Shown: positions 8,953-17,979, numbered from the stretch's first letter. The stretch is DNA of 64,000 nucleotides from Arthrobacter sp. ES3-54 (GCF_029504395.1 NZ_JAQFIF010000002.1:124001-188000); one strand, 5' to 3'. Made by a program: numbers and translations. The notes: a model not told the origin generated them from the letters alone.

Positions 8953-9918
8953 TCAGCGGTGTCCTGAAACGGCCGGGAAGACCAACGAGGGCTCGTCCGC
9001 GGTGGCGAGTGTTAGGACGGCCTCCTCGACAGTTTCGTGGTCCTCAAGCTCGCGTTCAACCCGGCGCAGGGCCACGGCGACGTCGTGTTCGCGGAGGTCC
9101 CCCAGGATGTCCACTGCCGCCACGACGTAAAGCTTGCGCGGGCCGACGTACTCGAGATGCAGGTAGGTGATGCGCTCTATCTCGGGGTGCTCCAGGAGGC
9201 GGCGGGCCATGGAGCCCTCTATATCGCTGGTCACGGCCTGCCCCACCAAGAAGCGGCGGTTCCGATCGATCAGCACGACGGCGACCGCTGCAAGCAGGAT
9301 ACCCACGAGAATAGACCCCACGGCGTCCGGCACGGATGAGCCCGTGACCTGGTGCAGGAAGATCCCGGCGAAGGCGATGAGCAGGCCGATCAGCGCAGCC
9401 CCGTCCTCGGCAAAGACCGCGCGCAGTGTGGGATCGGAACTCTTTAGGACCTGTTCGAGGGTTTTCCGGTCCAGCTCGCGTGCCGCCTTCCGGGTCTGCC
9501 TGAACGCCTGGATGAAGGACACACCCTCAAAGACGAACGCGACCGTCAGCACCACGTAGGCGATCGCATAGTCTGCCGCGGGTTCCGGGGTGAGCAGTTG
9601 CTGGATGCCGTGCATCACCGACACCACCGCCCCGGCTGTAAACAGCCCAAAGGCGGCGATCATGGACCACACGTAGGCCTCGCGCCCGTAGCCCATGGGA
9701 TGGGCCTTGTCCCGTTTCCTCGCGGCCTTCCGTTCGGCGATGAGCAGGAAGACCTGGTTGCCGGTGTCGGCCCAGGAGTGGGCAGCCTCGGCAGTCATGG
9801 ACGCCGAGCCGGTGATGAGCGCGGCCGCGGTCTTGGCCACCGCGACCAGAACGTTCGCCGCAAAGGCAATGAGCACGGTGATCGATGCGGACCAGGACTT
9901 CTTGCTTTCACTCTTCAC
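8953..9918 (-). CDS. Cation diffusion facilitator (CDF) family transporter
   Basis: A 321-residue metal/proton antiporter with six predicted membrane helices and a C-terminal cytoplasmic domain. The TM2 metal site HSWAD (H47, D51) is present. In the TM5 region the motif reads FAEDGAALIG, so the usual His is replaced by Glu-Asp, as in some CDF subgroups; this may shift metal preference away from zinc. The GTG start has GGGAG eight bases upstream. It should export a divalent metal from the cytoplasm. The upstream neighbour on the other strand is the cupredoxin pair, but no shared regulation is visible. Confidence 0.9.
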   Translation of the reverse strand: MKSESKKSWSASITVLIAFAANVLVAVAKTAAALITGSASMTAEAAHSWADTGNQVFLLIAERKAARKRDKAHPMGYGREAYVWSMIAAFGLFTAGAVVSVMHGIQQLLTPEPAADYAIAYVVLTVAFVFEGVSFIQAFRQTRKAARELDRKTLEQVLKSSDPTLRAVFAEDGAALIGLLIAFAGIFLHQVTGSSVPDAVGSILVGILLAAVAVVLIDRNRRFLVGQAVTSDIEGSMARRLLEHPEIERITYLHLEYVGPRKLYVVAAVDILGDLREHDVAVALRRVERELEDHETVEEAVLTLATADEPSLVFPAVSGHR

Positions 9919-10081
9919 GCAAATCTCCCTCCCGCGCCGCTATGGAATGCATGCCAGTGACTACGCTATCCCCCGCGTCCAGCGTTTCAAGGTGATCTGG
10001 TTCTATTCGTGCCGGGTAGGAGCACAATGAGACTAGTACGTTCATCGGCTCTTTTTCGCAAGCTGCTGGGGGTGGTGCGCT

Positions 10082-10477
10082 ATGAATGCTCGCCGGAAGC
10101 TGCCGTCGCTATGGTTGGTCCTGATCCTGCTGGGGACCGGCGGGTGCGCCAGCGGAAGCGGAACACCGGCATCGACGTCGGCGCCCCCACCGGGCTCCGT
10201 CTACGGCGGCGGCCCGACTGCGGGCACCGCCGCCGCCACGATCACCATCAAAGACTTCGCCTACGGCGACCCGTTGACCGTGACGCCGGGTGCGGCGGTC
10301 ACAGTAACCAATATGGACACCGCTCCGCATACAGTCACGGCTGACGAAGGCGCAGCCTTTGATGCGGAGGTCAAAGGCGGCGGCACCGCCACCTTCACCG
10401 CGCCGACGACGCCGGGGTCCTATCCGTACCATTGCACCTTCCATCCGAACATGCACGGAACGTTGATCGTCAAATGA
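10082..10477 (+). CDS. Cupredoxin-domain lipoprotein (blue copper type)
   Basis: A 131-residue exported protein. An N-terminal hydrophobic stretch ends in GTGGC (Cys22), a lipobox-like site, then comes a Ser/Pro/Gly linker and a plastocyanin/azurin-like domain. The four type-1 copper ligands are visible: His83 in APHTV and Cys118, His121 and Met124 in YHCTFHPNMHG. It should hold copper at the outer face of the membrane and carry electrons or buffer copper. The stop codon overlaps the start of the next gene, so the two are translationally coupled. Confidence 0.9.
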   Translation: MNARRKLPSLWLVLILLGTGGCASGSGTPASTSAPPPGSVYGGGPTAGTAAATITIKDFAYGDPLTVTPGAAVTVTNMDTAPHTVTADEGAAFDAEVKGGGTATFTAPTTPGSYPYHCTFHPNMHGTLIVK

Positions 10478-10494
10478 GCGATCGTCAAATGAGC
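10465..10494 (+). repeat. 15-bp tandem duplication across the cupredoxin stop codon
   Basis: GATCGTCAAATGAGC occurs at 10465-10479 and again at 10480-10494. Each copy holds an ATGA, giving two candidate starts (10474 and 10489, the latter out of frame) for the following gene. Confidence 0.9.
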
Positions 10495-10947
10495 CCCCAA
10501 AGCCCCGGAAGGTCCCAGCGGGTCCGCGGAACCGGGATGGCCTTGCGCATCCTCACGGCCGTTGCCTTGTTCATTGACGCCGCGGTCCACATCCATCTGG
10601 CCCCGGGCTATCAGGCGGGGAACCCCGCGGGGATCGGCCAAGGCAATCTGTTCCTGCTGGAATCGGCCGCGGCTGTGCTGTCCGGGGTGTATGTACTGCT
10701 GCGCGGAAGCAGGGCCGCCTACGCCGTCGCATTCGTCGTTGCGTTCAGTGCCTTCGTCGCAGTGGTGGCGTACCGCTACGTGGATATTCCCGCGCTCGGG
10801 CCATTTCCCGCCATGTACGAGCCCATCTGGTTCTTCGAGAAGTCCCTTAGCGCAGTGGCCGAAGGCGCCGGGGCAATTCTGGCGGCCGTAGGCTTCGCCC
10901 GGGCCGGGCGGCGGAGGCCCCCTAGCCGTGCCCCGTCTCCGCAGTGA
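10474..10947 (+). CDS. Small four-helix membrane protein, coupled to the cupredoxin
   Basis: A 157-residue protein with four predicted membrane helices (MALRILTAVALFIDAAVHIHL, NLFLLESAAAVLSGVYVLL, YAVAFVVAFSAFVAVVAYRY and SAVAEGAGAILAAVGFA). A His pair lies in VHIHLAPGY at the end of the first helix. ATG 10474 overlaps the cupredoxin TGA as ATGA. Co-translation with a copper lipoprotein suggests the His pair could bind metal or haem, but that is inference. No named family is recognised; DoxX-like proteins are one possibility. Confidence 0.72.
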   Translation: MSDRQMSPQSPGRSQRVRGTGMALRILTAVALFIDAAVHIHLAPGYQAGNPAGIGQGNLFLLESAAAVLSGVYVLLRGSRAAYAVAFVVAFSAFVAVVAYRYVDIPALGPFPAMYEPIWFFEKSLSAVAEGAGAILAAVGFARAGRRRPPSRAPSPQ

Positions 10948-10974
10948 ACAGGCCGGAACAGCGGACTTGCTAGC

Positions 10975-11895
10975 ATGTGGGCGGGGTGGTTCAGGCTGAA
11001 GTCGATATCACAAGGCATGCAACAAGATGGCGGGACGGCTACAGGCCCGCCTTCAGACCTGTCGACAGACACGCCGCCCGATGCCGCAGGGCGAGCTAGC
11101 CTGGGATCAGTGGGCGCCCGCCGTGCCGTCGTGGATGCGGGGAGTTCCGTCGTGGATGCGGGGAGCGCCGTCGCCGCCTATCTGGTGGTCTGGGCCTCGA
11201 TCGGCACGGCGGTCCTCACCGATCCTGTTCTCTGGTTCCTGGCCCTGGCGGCGGGCGCCGCGGTGATCCTTCGGGCCGCGGGCTCCGTTCTGCGGCGGAA
11301 ACCCCGGTTTTCCACCCCCGCGGACCGCGTCACCCTGGGCAGGGCCACCATCGTGGCCTGCTGTGCCGCCGAGACGGTGGTTGGCTTGATCGCCGGATCC
11401 GGAACCGGGGGAAGCTCTCTGGTGGTTCTGCTGGGCACCGCAGCGTTCCTGCTCGATGCCGTGGATGGACGGGTGGCCCGGTTGACGGGGTCAGCCACGG
11501 CCGAGGGTGCACGGCTGGATTCGGATACGGACGCCGCGCTTGTTCTGGTGCTGTCCTGCGCGGCGGCGGGAACGTTCGGACCGTGGCCCCTGGGCATCGG
11601 CCTGATGTATTACGCGTTCCTCGCAGCAGTCTGGTTCCGGCCGTCCCTGAACGACCCGCTGCCGTCCAGCACCGTCCGCAGGGTCATCGGAGCCACCCAG
11701 CCCGCGGCCCTGTTGTTCGCACTGTTGCCCGGCGTCCCTCCGTCGCTGGGAGCCATGGTCCTGGGCACTGCGCTTGCACTGTTGGCCTATTCATTCGGGC
11801 GGGACGTCGTCAAGCTGGAGCGGCTCCGGCGGGCAGGCCCCGACCCGGTGGCCGGCTCCCCCGCCTCATGCGCCGAAACCCCGGCGGGTGCATGA
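10975..11895 (+). CDS. CDP-alcohol phosphatidyltransferase family protein
   Basis: A 306-residue membrane enzyme. The catalytic signature is exact: DGRVAR, eight residues, GARLDSDTD, which fits D-G-x2-A-R-x8-G-x3-D-x3-D, around residues 164-186. About six membrane helices surround it. The family transfers a phospho-alcohol between CDP-linked and acceptor alcohols in phospholipid synthesis; the acceptor here is unknown. The N-terminal 60 residues are disordered and include a 21-bp DNA duplication (11128-11165) that repeats VVDAGSS. ATG 11017 is an alternative start. Confidence 0.85.
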   Translation: MWAGWFRLKSISQGMQQDGGTATGPPSDLSTDTPPDAAGRASLGSVGARRAVVDAGSSVVDAGSAVAAYLVVWASIGTAVLTDPVLWFLALAAGAAVILRAAGSVLRRKPRFSTPADRVTLGRATIVACCAAETVVGLIAGSGTGGSSLVVLLGTAAFLLDAVDGRVARLTGSATAEGARLDSDTDAALVLVLSCAAAGTFGPWPLGIGLMYYAFLAAVWFRPSLNDPLPSSTVRRVIGATQPAALLFALLPGVPPSLGAMVLGTALALLAYSFGRDVVKLERLRRAGPDPVAGSPASCAETPAGA

Positions 11896-11947
11896 CGGGT
11901 CCGCCTCCTCTGCCGTCTCAGGCGGAGCTCTTCAGTCAGGCGGGCAG

Positions 11948-13564
11948 TCAGCCGGGTGGGGAATCCACGGGGCTGCGGGGCGGGCCTGCCACAGCTGTGG
12001 CCGTGCGGGAGGGTACGGGTCTCGGCGCCAGGTTGGCCGCCGCCGGGCCCTGGATGACCGCGCCGTCCGCGGCAAACCGTGAGCCGTGGCAGGGGCAGTC
12101 CCACGTCGAGTCGTCCGCGTTGAACGCGACCGTGCAGCCCAGATGCGTGCAGATGGCCGAAACGGCGAGGAGGTCCCCGGCGGGGTCGGCGTAGACGGCG
12201 GTCATTTCGCCGTCGATCTCCACTACGGCCCCTTCGCCTGGGCGCAGCCCGGCGACGGTCGGTTGGTCCGGGTGCTGGGCACGGGGTACCTGGTCCGGTT
12301 GGGATGCTTGTTCCGGTTGGGATGCTTGTTCCGGTTGGAGTGCATGTTCCGGCTGGGGGCCGCTCCCAGCGGCCCGGCCATCCGCACTAGCACGATTGGT
12401 GTCGAATACCGCCGCCCAGGGGTTGTGACGCCCCGACAGGGTGTCGGCCAGGACCAGCGCCGCGGCGGTGCCATTGGTCAGGCCCCACTTGCGCAGCCCG
12501 GTAATCACATGAACGTGGGCTGCCGTCGGGGTCAAAGTCCCCGCATAGGGCAACCCGTCGACAGGCATGGCGTCCTGCGTGGACCAGCGGAAGCTGGTCT
12601 CCCCGGTGCCGAGGCGCTCACGGGAGAATGCCGCGAGGCGGCGGTACCGGACGCCGGCATCGGCGCTCTCGGCAGCCCGGTGGCCCTCACCGCCAGTGAG
12701 AACGTACCGGGAACCGTCGACGTCGATCGCCAGGATTGAGCGCATCGGCTCGTCGACGCTGATAAAGGTCCCGTCCAGCGGCGCTGCTGGCGCCAGGCAC
12801 GCAACGATGTAGGAGCGGTGCAGGTAGCAGCGTTCCGCAAACAGGCCTCCGTCGCCGATAGGAACGTTGGTGGCAATGATGACCTCGCGCGCCCTTACCG
12901 AGCCGCGCCCGGTCTCGACGACGCCGGGCACACCATCGCGGACCGAGGTGACGAGCGAGTCCTCCAGCACGTGGCTTCCGCCGCCGTCAACTGCGCGGGC
13001 GAGGCCCTGAAGGTACTTCACCGCGTGAAGCTGCGCCTGGCCATCGAACCGGACTGCGCCCCGGACCGCGAACGGCAGCGGCGTCTCTGAGGTAAAGACT
13101 GAAGGAAGGCCGAGCCTCCCGGCCAGGGCCGCCTCGTCGCGGACCCGGGCAACGGCGTCGTCGGATTCTGCATAGGTGTAGTTGGACACCCTGCGGAAGT
13201 CGCAGTCGATGCCCTCCTCCGCCACGACTCGCGCAATGTGCTCGATCGCGGCCTGGTTTGCCTGCCCATACATCCCGGCGATGTCCCGACCGTGCCGGGC
13301 CGCAAGCTCGGTGTAGACGAGGCGGTGCAGGGAGGTCACCTTGCCGGTGGTGTGCCCCGTGACACCGGTGCCAATGCGCGCGGCCTCCAGTACCGCTACG
13401 GTGTGACCGTCCCGTTTAAGGGCCAGTGCCGCAGTCAGGCCGGCGATCCCTCCCCCAACCACGGCCACGTCGACCTCGAGATCCGAGTCCAAGGAAGGAT
13501 AGCCGGTGGCATCGGCCGTGGCGACCCAGAGCGAAACCTGTCGTCCTTCGAGCCGTTCACCCAC
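11948..13564 (-). CDS. FAD-dependent oxidoreductase with C-terminal Rieske [2Fe-2S] domain
   Basis: A 538-residue fusion. The N-terminal DAO-type domain begins with the nucleotide-binding loop VAVVGGGIAGLTAALAL near residue 30 and carries substrate-side HTTGKVTSLH and the late GLRKWGLTNG motif. A Gln/Pro-rich linker of near-perfect repeats follows. The C-terminal Rieske domain has CTHLGC and CPCHGS near residues 474-495. The GTG start at 13564 has GGAAGG upstream; the frame is open back to 13801 but that part lies in the DUF2252 gene. Such proteins are glycine-oxidase-like enzymes of unknown substrate. It is 28 bases after the DUF2252 gene on the same strand, probably one operon. Confidence 0.9.
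   Translation of the reverse strand: MGERLEGRQVSLWVATADATGYPSLDSDLEVDVAVVGGGIAGLTAALALKRDGHTVAVLEAARIGTGVTGHTTGKVTSLHRLVYTELAARHGRDIAGMYGQANQAAIEHIARVVAEEGIDCDFRRVSNYTYAESDDAVARVRDEAALAGRLGLPSVFTSETPLPFAVRGAVRFDGQAQLHAVKYLQGLARAVDGGGSHVLEDSLVTSVRDGVPGVVETGRGSVRAREVIIATNVPIGDGGLFAERCYLHRSYIVACLAPAAPLDGTFISVDEPMRSILAIDVDGSRYVLTGGEGHRAAESADAGVRYRRLAAFSRERLGTGETSFRWSTQDAMPVDGLPYAGTLTPTAAHVHVITGLRKWGLTNGTAAALVLADTLSGRHNPWAAVFDTNRASADGRAAGSGPQPEHALQPEQASQPEQASQPDQVPRAQHPDQPTVAGLRPGEGAVVEIDGEMTAVYADPAGDLLAVSAICTHLGCTVAFNADDSTWDCPCHGSRFAADGAVIQGPAAANLAPRPVPSRTATAVAGPPRSPVDSPPG
12291..12362. repeat. Four 18-bp tandem units in the FAD/Rieske linker
   Basis: Units at 12291, 12309, 12327 and 12345 vary around TGTTCCGGTTGGGATGCT. 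On the coding strand they encode repeats of S/L-Q-P-E-Q-A, lengthening the hinge between the FAD and Rieske domains. Confidence 0.9.
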
Positions 13565-13592
13565 GGCGCCGCCTTCCGCTGAACATTCAGAC

Positions 13593-15029
13593 TCAGAGGC
13601 CCTCAGTTGCTTCCAGGCGGCCGGAGCGGACCGCGTCGGCAAAGGCCTGGTAGTCCTTTTCGTTCTGGTCCGCGTAACGCTCGGAGAAGTCGGTGATGGA
13701 GCGCTCGAACTTGTCGCCCTTGCCGAGATAGGAGGAGAGCGCGATCGGGTCGCCTGACCGGGCGTGGGCACGGGCGAGGGTCCAGCCGCATGCGTCGGCA
13801 TAGAAGGTCATGCCGAGCGGTTTCATCCCTTCCACAACGGCTGAGCCCTTCATGTCACGCAGTTGGCGCCAGTACAGGTACCGGTTGTCCTGCACGCCTT
13901 TGGTCCACCCCAGGAAGATGTCGCTCGCGGCCTGCATCATCCGCTGGCCCCGCACTACGCGCTCGCCCGGCTGCTTGAACTTGCTCTTCGGCAAGTGGTC
14001 CTCGAGCACGGACCTTGTGGCCTCCTTGACCTGGAGGAACAGGGGGTCCTGTTGATCGCGCCCCTGGAGCAAGGCGATGAAGGCCCGCGTGCCGACGCTG
14101 CCGACACCCACCACCTTGCGGGCGACGTCGACGACTTCGAATTGTTCGAGCAGGTGTCGGCGGTCGTCTGGCAGGTTGATCCGGTAGGACCGGAGCTGCT
14201 CTCGAACCGCGTTCTCAACCTCATCGCCGGACATGCCGAACGATTCTCCCAGCTCACGGGCCGGGATGACGATCGGTGGCTGACTGACAATCCGGTACTT
14301 TCCGTCCGCCAACTCGGCGAGCTTGGACAGTGCCTGCAGGCTGTCCCGGGTGTGGGCCTTTTCGACGTTCTGCTTCGCCTCCTTTTCCATGCCTTTGGCG
14401 GCCTTCTTGAGGGCCTTCCCCTTCTGGGTTGCGACGGCGAGGTCGATGGCTTCCATCAGCTGTTCCTCGGACAGGCGGGCATACCAGATGTCCAGGGTGC
14501 GCATTTGTGCGAACTCGGCCATCGCCTCGCGATACGCCCGAACCGACGAAAGGGTCGCGTCGCGTGTTTCTTCCTTGGTGAACGCGTTGTTCCGCGCCGC
14601 GATCGTGAAGCTGGCGGCCATCCGCTTGACGTCGTATTCAAACGGCCCTGGAAGTGTCTCGTCGAAGTCGTTCAGGTCGAACAGCAAGTTCCGCTCTGGC
14701 GAGGCGAACACTCCGAAGTTCGACAGGTGGGCGTCTCCGCACAGCTGGACGCGCAGGCCGGCCCGCGGCGTGTCCTTCAGGTCGGCGGCCATGATCTTGG
14801 CCGCCCCGCGGTAGAACGTGAAGGGTGAGGCCAGCATCCGGCCGTGGCGCACCGGCACGAGGTCCTGTTCCCGGGTGAGGTTCTGTTCCTCGAGCAGTGC
14901 CACCGGATCGGGACGGTCGGACGCGGGCTTCCACCCTGTGTGGCTTGCGACCGGCGTTTTCTTCCGGTCGCCCTTGCCTTTTGATTCGCGTTCCTCGACG
15001 CTAAGATGCTTGACTTTCTTCTCGGCCAT
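13593..15029 (-). CDS. DUF2252 family protein
   Basis: A 478-residue protein of the DUF2252 family, which looks like a divergent aminoglycoside-phosphotransferase/kinase fold. Visible core: FYRGAAKIMAADL, LCGDAHLSNFGVFASPERNLLFDLNDFDET and YDVKRMAASF. The HLSNFG and DLNDFDE boxes match the catalytic and metal-binding loops of kinase-like folds. The first 30 residues are Lys/Glu-rich. ATG 15029 is chosen because AGGGAGG lies just upstream. It probably heads an operon with the FAD/Rieske gene. Biochemical role unknown. Confidence 0.88.
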   Translation of the reverse strand: MAEKKVKHLSVEERESKGKGDRKKTPVASHTGWKPASDRPDPVALLEEQNLTREQDLVPVRHGRMLASPFTFYRGAAKIMAADLKDTPRAGLRVQLCGDAHLSNFGVFASPERNLLFDLNDFDETLPGPFEYDVKRMAASFTIAARNNAFTKEETRDATLSSVRAYREAMAEFAQMRTLDIWYARLSEEQLMEAIDLAVATQKGKALKKAAKGMEKEAKQNVEKAHTRDSLQALSKLAELADGKYRIVSQPPIVIPARELGESFGMSGDEVENAVREQLRSYRINLPDDRRHLLEQFEVVDVARKVVGVGSVGTRAFIALLQGRDQQDPLFLQVKEATRSVLEDHLPKSKFKQPGERVVRGQRMMQAASDIFLGWTKGVQDNRYLYWRQLRDMKGSAVVEGMKPLGMTFYADACGWTLARAHARSGDPIALSSYLGKGDKFERSITDFSERYADQNEKDYQAFADAVRSGRLEATEGL

Positions 15030-15368
15030 GCTCGGCGACCTCCCTTTGACTTCAGGAACCGCCATCGGCACTGATTGCCTGGGTCAGTCCTGCTGAGCGC
15101 GCGAGCGCGCCTTGGGTCGAGCTAATGCGATTGTGGCCCCGAAGCGGCCCCTCGTCAACGCGTTGGCGATGCCTTGCCGAACTCCGGCGCGGGGCAATCG
15201 TCAACGCGCTGCGGACCGTTCCGGTCGCGGCAGAAGGGCTGGCAATCGGCTCATCCCGTTCGGGTGATGCCTTCCTTCACTGTCTCGGGTTACGTTGCAA
15301 ACGAGTGGGCAAACCCGCTCTCGTTGCCCACTCGGCACACCACACCGCAACCAGATGGAGACATGACC
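15030..15368. other. Divergent intergenic region with a stem-loop
   Basis: This 339-base region separates the DUF2252 gene from the carboxymuconolactone-decarboxylase-like gene. It contains CGAGTGGGCAA (15302-15312) and its exact complement TTGCCCACTCG (15324-15334) around an 11-base loop, 35 bases before the second gene, and scattered GTCAACGCG repeats. No gene is supported in it. Confidence 0.5.
15302..15334 (+). promoter_or_regulatory. 11-bp perfect stem-loop in the leader of the CMD-like gene
   Basis: The arms CGAGTGGGCAA and TTGCCCACTCG pair perfectly. The hairpin sits 35 bases before the start codon without a T-run, so a leader-RNA structure or a protein site is more likely than a terminator. 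Confidence 0.4.
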
Positions 15369-15698
15369 ATGGCCGAAGAAGAAACTCCCGTCCTCGCCGC
15401 CCTCGCCGACATCACAGCCGTGTCGCTCGAACGCTCCACCCTCGGGCCGCGCGAACTGATGCTGGCCCGGATCGCGGCCCTCGCAGCCGTCGATGCCCCG
15501 GCCGCCTCCTACCTGCTCAACGCCGGTACGGCAATGGACGTCGGCATCACCCTGGAGGACGTCCAAGGCATCCTCATCGCAGTTGCTCCAATCGTCGGGA
15601 CTCCCCGGATCGTGGCGGCAGCCGGCAACCTCGCCAGCGCACTGGGCTTTGCCCTCGAAATGGCGGAGGCAGAACTCGAAGCAGAGGCCGAAGGCTGA
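15369..15698 (+). CDS. Carboxymuconolactone decarboxylase (AhpD-like) family protein, no CxxC
   Basis: A 109-residue all-helical protein with the CMD-like pattern LGPRELMLARIAALAAVDAPAASYLLNAG followed by a second helix pair around VQGILIAVAPIVGTPRIVAA. It has no cysteine, so the AhpD-type peroxidase chemistry is excluded and its role is unknown. ATG 15369 is chosen because GGAGA is at the right distance; ATG 15363 is too close. The C-terminus is Glu-rich. Confidence 0.75.
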   Translation: MAEEETPVLAALADITAVSLERSTLGPRELMLARIAALAAVDAPAASYLLNAGTAMDVGITLEDVQGILIAVAPIVGTPRIVAAAGNLASALGFALEMAEAELEAEAEG

Positions 15699-15810
15699 GC
15701 CTGTCCTCGCCGAAAAACAAACTTGACGGTAACCTTTCCTACGAACCGCACGTCACGGCGTCGGCAGTTCCTCGCTGCATCTGCCACGATGCCCTGATCA
15801 AAGGCGGCCC

Positions 15811-16389
15811 ATGAACAAGAACCGGCTGGAGGCCTTCAGCGACGGAGTCCTGGCCATCATTATTACGATCATGGTGTTGGAGCTTCATGTCCCGGCGGAA
15901 CCGACATGGTCGGCGTTGCTCCACGAACTTCCAACGGTGCTGAGTTATCTGCTGAGCTTTGTGTATGTGGGGATCTACTGGAACAACCACCACCACATGC
16001 TGCATTTGGCCGGGCGGATCAACGGTGGAGTTCTCTGGGCAAATCTGCACCTGCTGTTCTGGTTGTCCCTCATCCCGTTTACCACCCGATGGATTAACGA
16101 CGCCGGTCTGGCGCAGGTCCCCGTCCTCGTCTACGGACTGAATCTGCTGCTCGCAGCCATTGCCTACTACATCCTGAAATCGGCGCTGATCAGCCAGCAG
16201 GGACGCGGTGGTGCCCTGGATCAGGCCATGGGACAGGACTGGAAAGGCAAGGGATCGCCTGTCTTGTACATCGTGGGGATGGGGCTGACCTTTGTGAATC
16301 CCCTCCTGGGAATCGCCGCTTACACAGTGGTCGCCGCGATCTGGCTGATCCCCGACCGTCGTGTGGAGCGGTTCGTTGCGCACACGTGA
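15811..16389 (+). CDS. TMEM175-like (DUF1211) integral membrane protein, putative K+ channel
   Basis: A 192-residue protein with six membrane helices and the family signature RLEAFSDGVLAIIITIMVLEL at residues 5-25. Bacterial TMEM175 proteins form tetrameric potassium-permeable channels with the RxxxFSDG motif in helix 1. The cluster IYWNNHHHMLHL in the third helix region is also typical. AAAGGCGG lies upstream of the ATG. A second, unrelated potassium channel gene is at 57141. Confidence 0.85.
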   Translation: MNKNRLEAFSDGVLAIIITIMVLELHVPAEPTWSALLHELPTVLSYLLSFVYVGIYWNNHHHMLHLAGRINGGVLWANLHLLFWLSLIPFTTRWINDAGLAQVPVLVYGLNLLLAAIAYYILKSALISQQGRGGALDQAMGQDWKGKGSPVLYIVGMGLTFVNPLLGIAAYTVVAAIWLIPDRRVERFVAHT

Positions 16390-16422
16390 GTGTCGAGGCG
16401 CACGTGAGTCTCGAGGCGGCTA

Positions 16423-16761
16423 CTACCGGACGCGTTGAGCCAGCGAGGCGCTCAGGAACCGCAGATGCGCCGGGGTGGGCGCCAGGACGTTCGCCGCGTA
16501 GCCGGGGTGCTTGCCGAGGTACTTCTTGATGTAGGGACACACGGGAACGATCGTGAGGCCCGCGGCGACAGTCTCATCCAGTGCCTGCGCGGCGAGAACT
16601 CCGGCCAGCCCGCGGCCGCCATATTCCTCGCTGATCTCCGTGTGGTAGAAAATCCGCTGGTCTGCCGCGATGTCATCCACGTAAGCGGCCTGTCCGATCA
16701 TTGCGTCGGCGTCGAACACTTCGAAACGGCCGCGCTCCGGGTTGTTCCTGATGGTGATCAT
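16423..16761 (-). CDS. GNAT-type N-acetyltransferase-like protein (YjdJ/GCN5-related)
   Basis: A 112-residue short acetyltransferase-like protein. The acetyl-CoA loop region reads YGGRGLAGVLAAQALDETV and is followed by IVPVCPYIKKYLGKHPGY, the classic ending of the compact YjdJ group. ATG 16761 has AGGAGA upstream, which decides the start. Members acetylate small amines or protein termini; the substrate here is unknown. Confidence 0.85.
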   Translation of the reverse strand: MITIRNNPERGRFEVFDADAMIGQAAYVDDIAADQRIFYHTEISEEYGGRGLAGVLAAQALDETVAAGLTIVPVCPYIKKYLGKHPGYAANVLAPTPAHLRFLSASLAQRVR

Positions 16762-16865
16762 GTCAGCGTGGTCTCCTGGGATGGGGCGGGTTGGCGCGGT
16801 GGCCTGGCTTGAGGATATTGGATTGAGTAGGTGTCGGACGCCACTGAGCACGGCTCGGGCACGCC

Positions 16866-17888
16866 CTAGCCGCGCGGCCGGATGCGCGCATTCGGGAGGG
16901 CCGGGGCCGGGAGGGCGGAAGGCCCCCCGGGCGGAAACGGACCGAACCGCAGGCCCTTTCCTGCTACGGCCGCCCCTGCCGGGCCGGCGTCGGAACCGTC
17001 CGCAGAACCGTTTTCAGCGCCGATCTCGGCCTGCCATTGGGCCCTGTACGCGACAATCTCGTCGTGGCTGCGTCCCACGAAGTTCCACCACATCACGATC
17101 TTTTCGCCCAGCGGCTCGCCGCCGATCAGGAGCACACGGGCCCCTTCCGGGCCTGCGGACAACGTCAAGGATCCACGCCCGGCCGGCACATACGCGAGGT
17201 GGTCTTTCGGGACGGGGTGGCCGTCGAGGACCAGGCTGCCCGAGTCCACCAGCAGGCCGTGTTCAAAGGATGGATCTGTGTCGAGGGTCAGTTCCGCCCC
17301 TGCCTCGAGCAGGATCTCCGAGCCCAGCAGGGGTGTGTGGGTGGCGACCGGCGAGGCTGACCCGGCGAGCGTGCCCAAGAAGACCCGCATGGTCCATCCG
17401 CTTCCGCTGACCGGTTCCGGGCGATAGTGCTCGAACGTAGGTGCCATGTGGCGTGCCCTGTCCGGCAGCGCCACCCACAGCTGCGCACCGTGCAGGACAG
17501 TTGTGTCCGGGGTAGAAAATTCCGAGTGGCTGATGCCGCGGCCGGCGGTCATGAGATTGACTTCGCCGGGCCGTACTGCTGCGTGGAAACCTGCCGAGTC
17601 CTGGTGTTCGATCTCCCCCGTGAACAGCCAACTGACGGTCTGCAGACCGGTGTGGGGGTGCCGCGGGACTTTCATGCCGCCGGAATCGCCGACCCGGTCC
17701 GGGCCATAGTGGTCCAGGAAGCACCACGCCCCAATAAGGCTGCGCTGGCGCTGCGGAAGTGTGCGCCGCACGTCCATCGCCCTCGGTCCGCCCAGCGGGA
17801 CTTGCCGTGGGGCCAGGAGTTCGACGCCGGCGCGCGTACTCTCCGTTTCGCAGAGGATTTCCTGAGGCGCAACTTCGGTATTGCTCAT
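16866..17888 (-). CDS. Pirin family protein (bicupin)
   Basis: A 340-residue pirin. The N-terminal cupin contains the metal-binding HPHTGLQTVSWLFTGEIEHQDS (His-x-His, His and Glu ligands) and NLMTAGRGISHSEF. The C-terminal half is the second cupin, ending in a Pro-rich tail. Bacterial pirins bind iron and some have quercetinase activity in vitro, which is of note given the flavonoid locus 12 kb away, but this gene is not physically linked to it and pirins are common. Confidence 0.9.
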   Translation of the reverse strand: MSNTEVAPQEILCETESTRAGVELLAPRQVPLGGPRAMDVRRTLPQRQRSLIGAWCFLDHYGPDRVGDSGGMKVPRHPHTGLQTVSWLFTGEIEHQDSAGFHAAVRPGEVNLMTAGRGISHSEFSTPDTTVLHGAQLWVALPDRARHMAPTFEHYRPEPVSGSGWTMRVFLGTLAGSASPVATHTPLLGSEILLEAGAELTLDTDPSFEHGLLVDSGSLVLDGHPVPKDHLAYVPAGRGSLTLSAGPEGARVLLIGGEPLGEKIVMWWNFVGRSHDEIVAYRAQWQAEIGAENGSADGSDAGPAGAAVAGKGLRFGPFPPGGPSALPAPALPNARIRPRG

Positions 17889-17979
17889 GATGACAGCCTA
17901 GCTTCGCGCCGTCCGCGGGTCAGCATTCGGGACACGGCCTCATCGGGCCGGACCCGGCTTCAACGGGCCGGGACCGGCC

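Noticed and set aside
12291..12362. CRISPR array
   Set aside because: The units are contiguous 18-bp in-frame repeats without spacers, inside a coding sequence. The same applies to the 41720-41794 repeats.
13565..13801. N-terminal extension of the FAD/Rieske frame
   Set aside because: It overlaps the end of the DUF2252 gene and encodes Ser/Thr/Pro/Arg-rich sequence unlike any oxidoreductase; a good GTG with ribosome site lies at 13564.
16866..17888. Pirin as part of the flavonoid pathway
   Set aside because: Some pirins show quercetinase activity, but this gene is 12 kb away among unrelated genes and has no copy of the shared operator.
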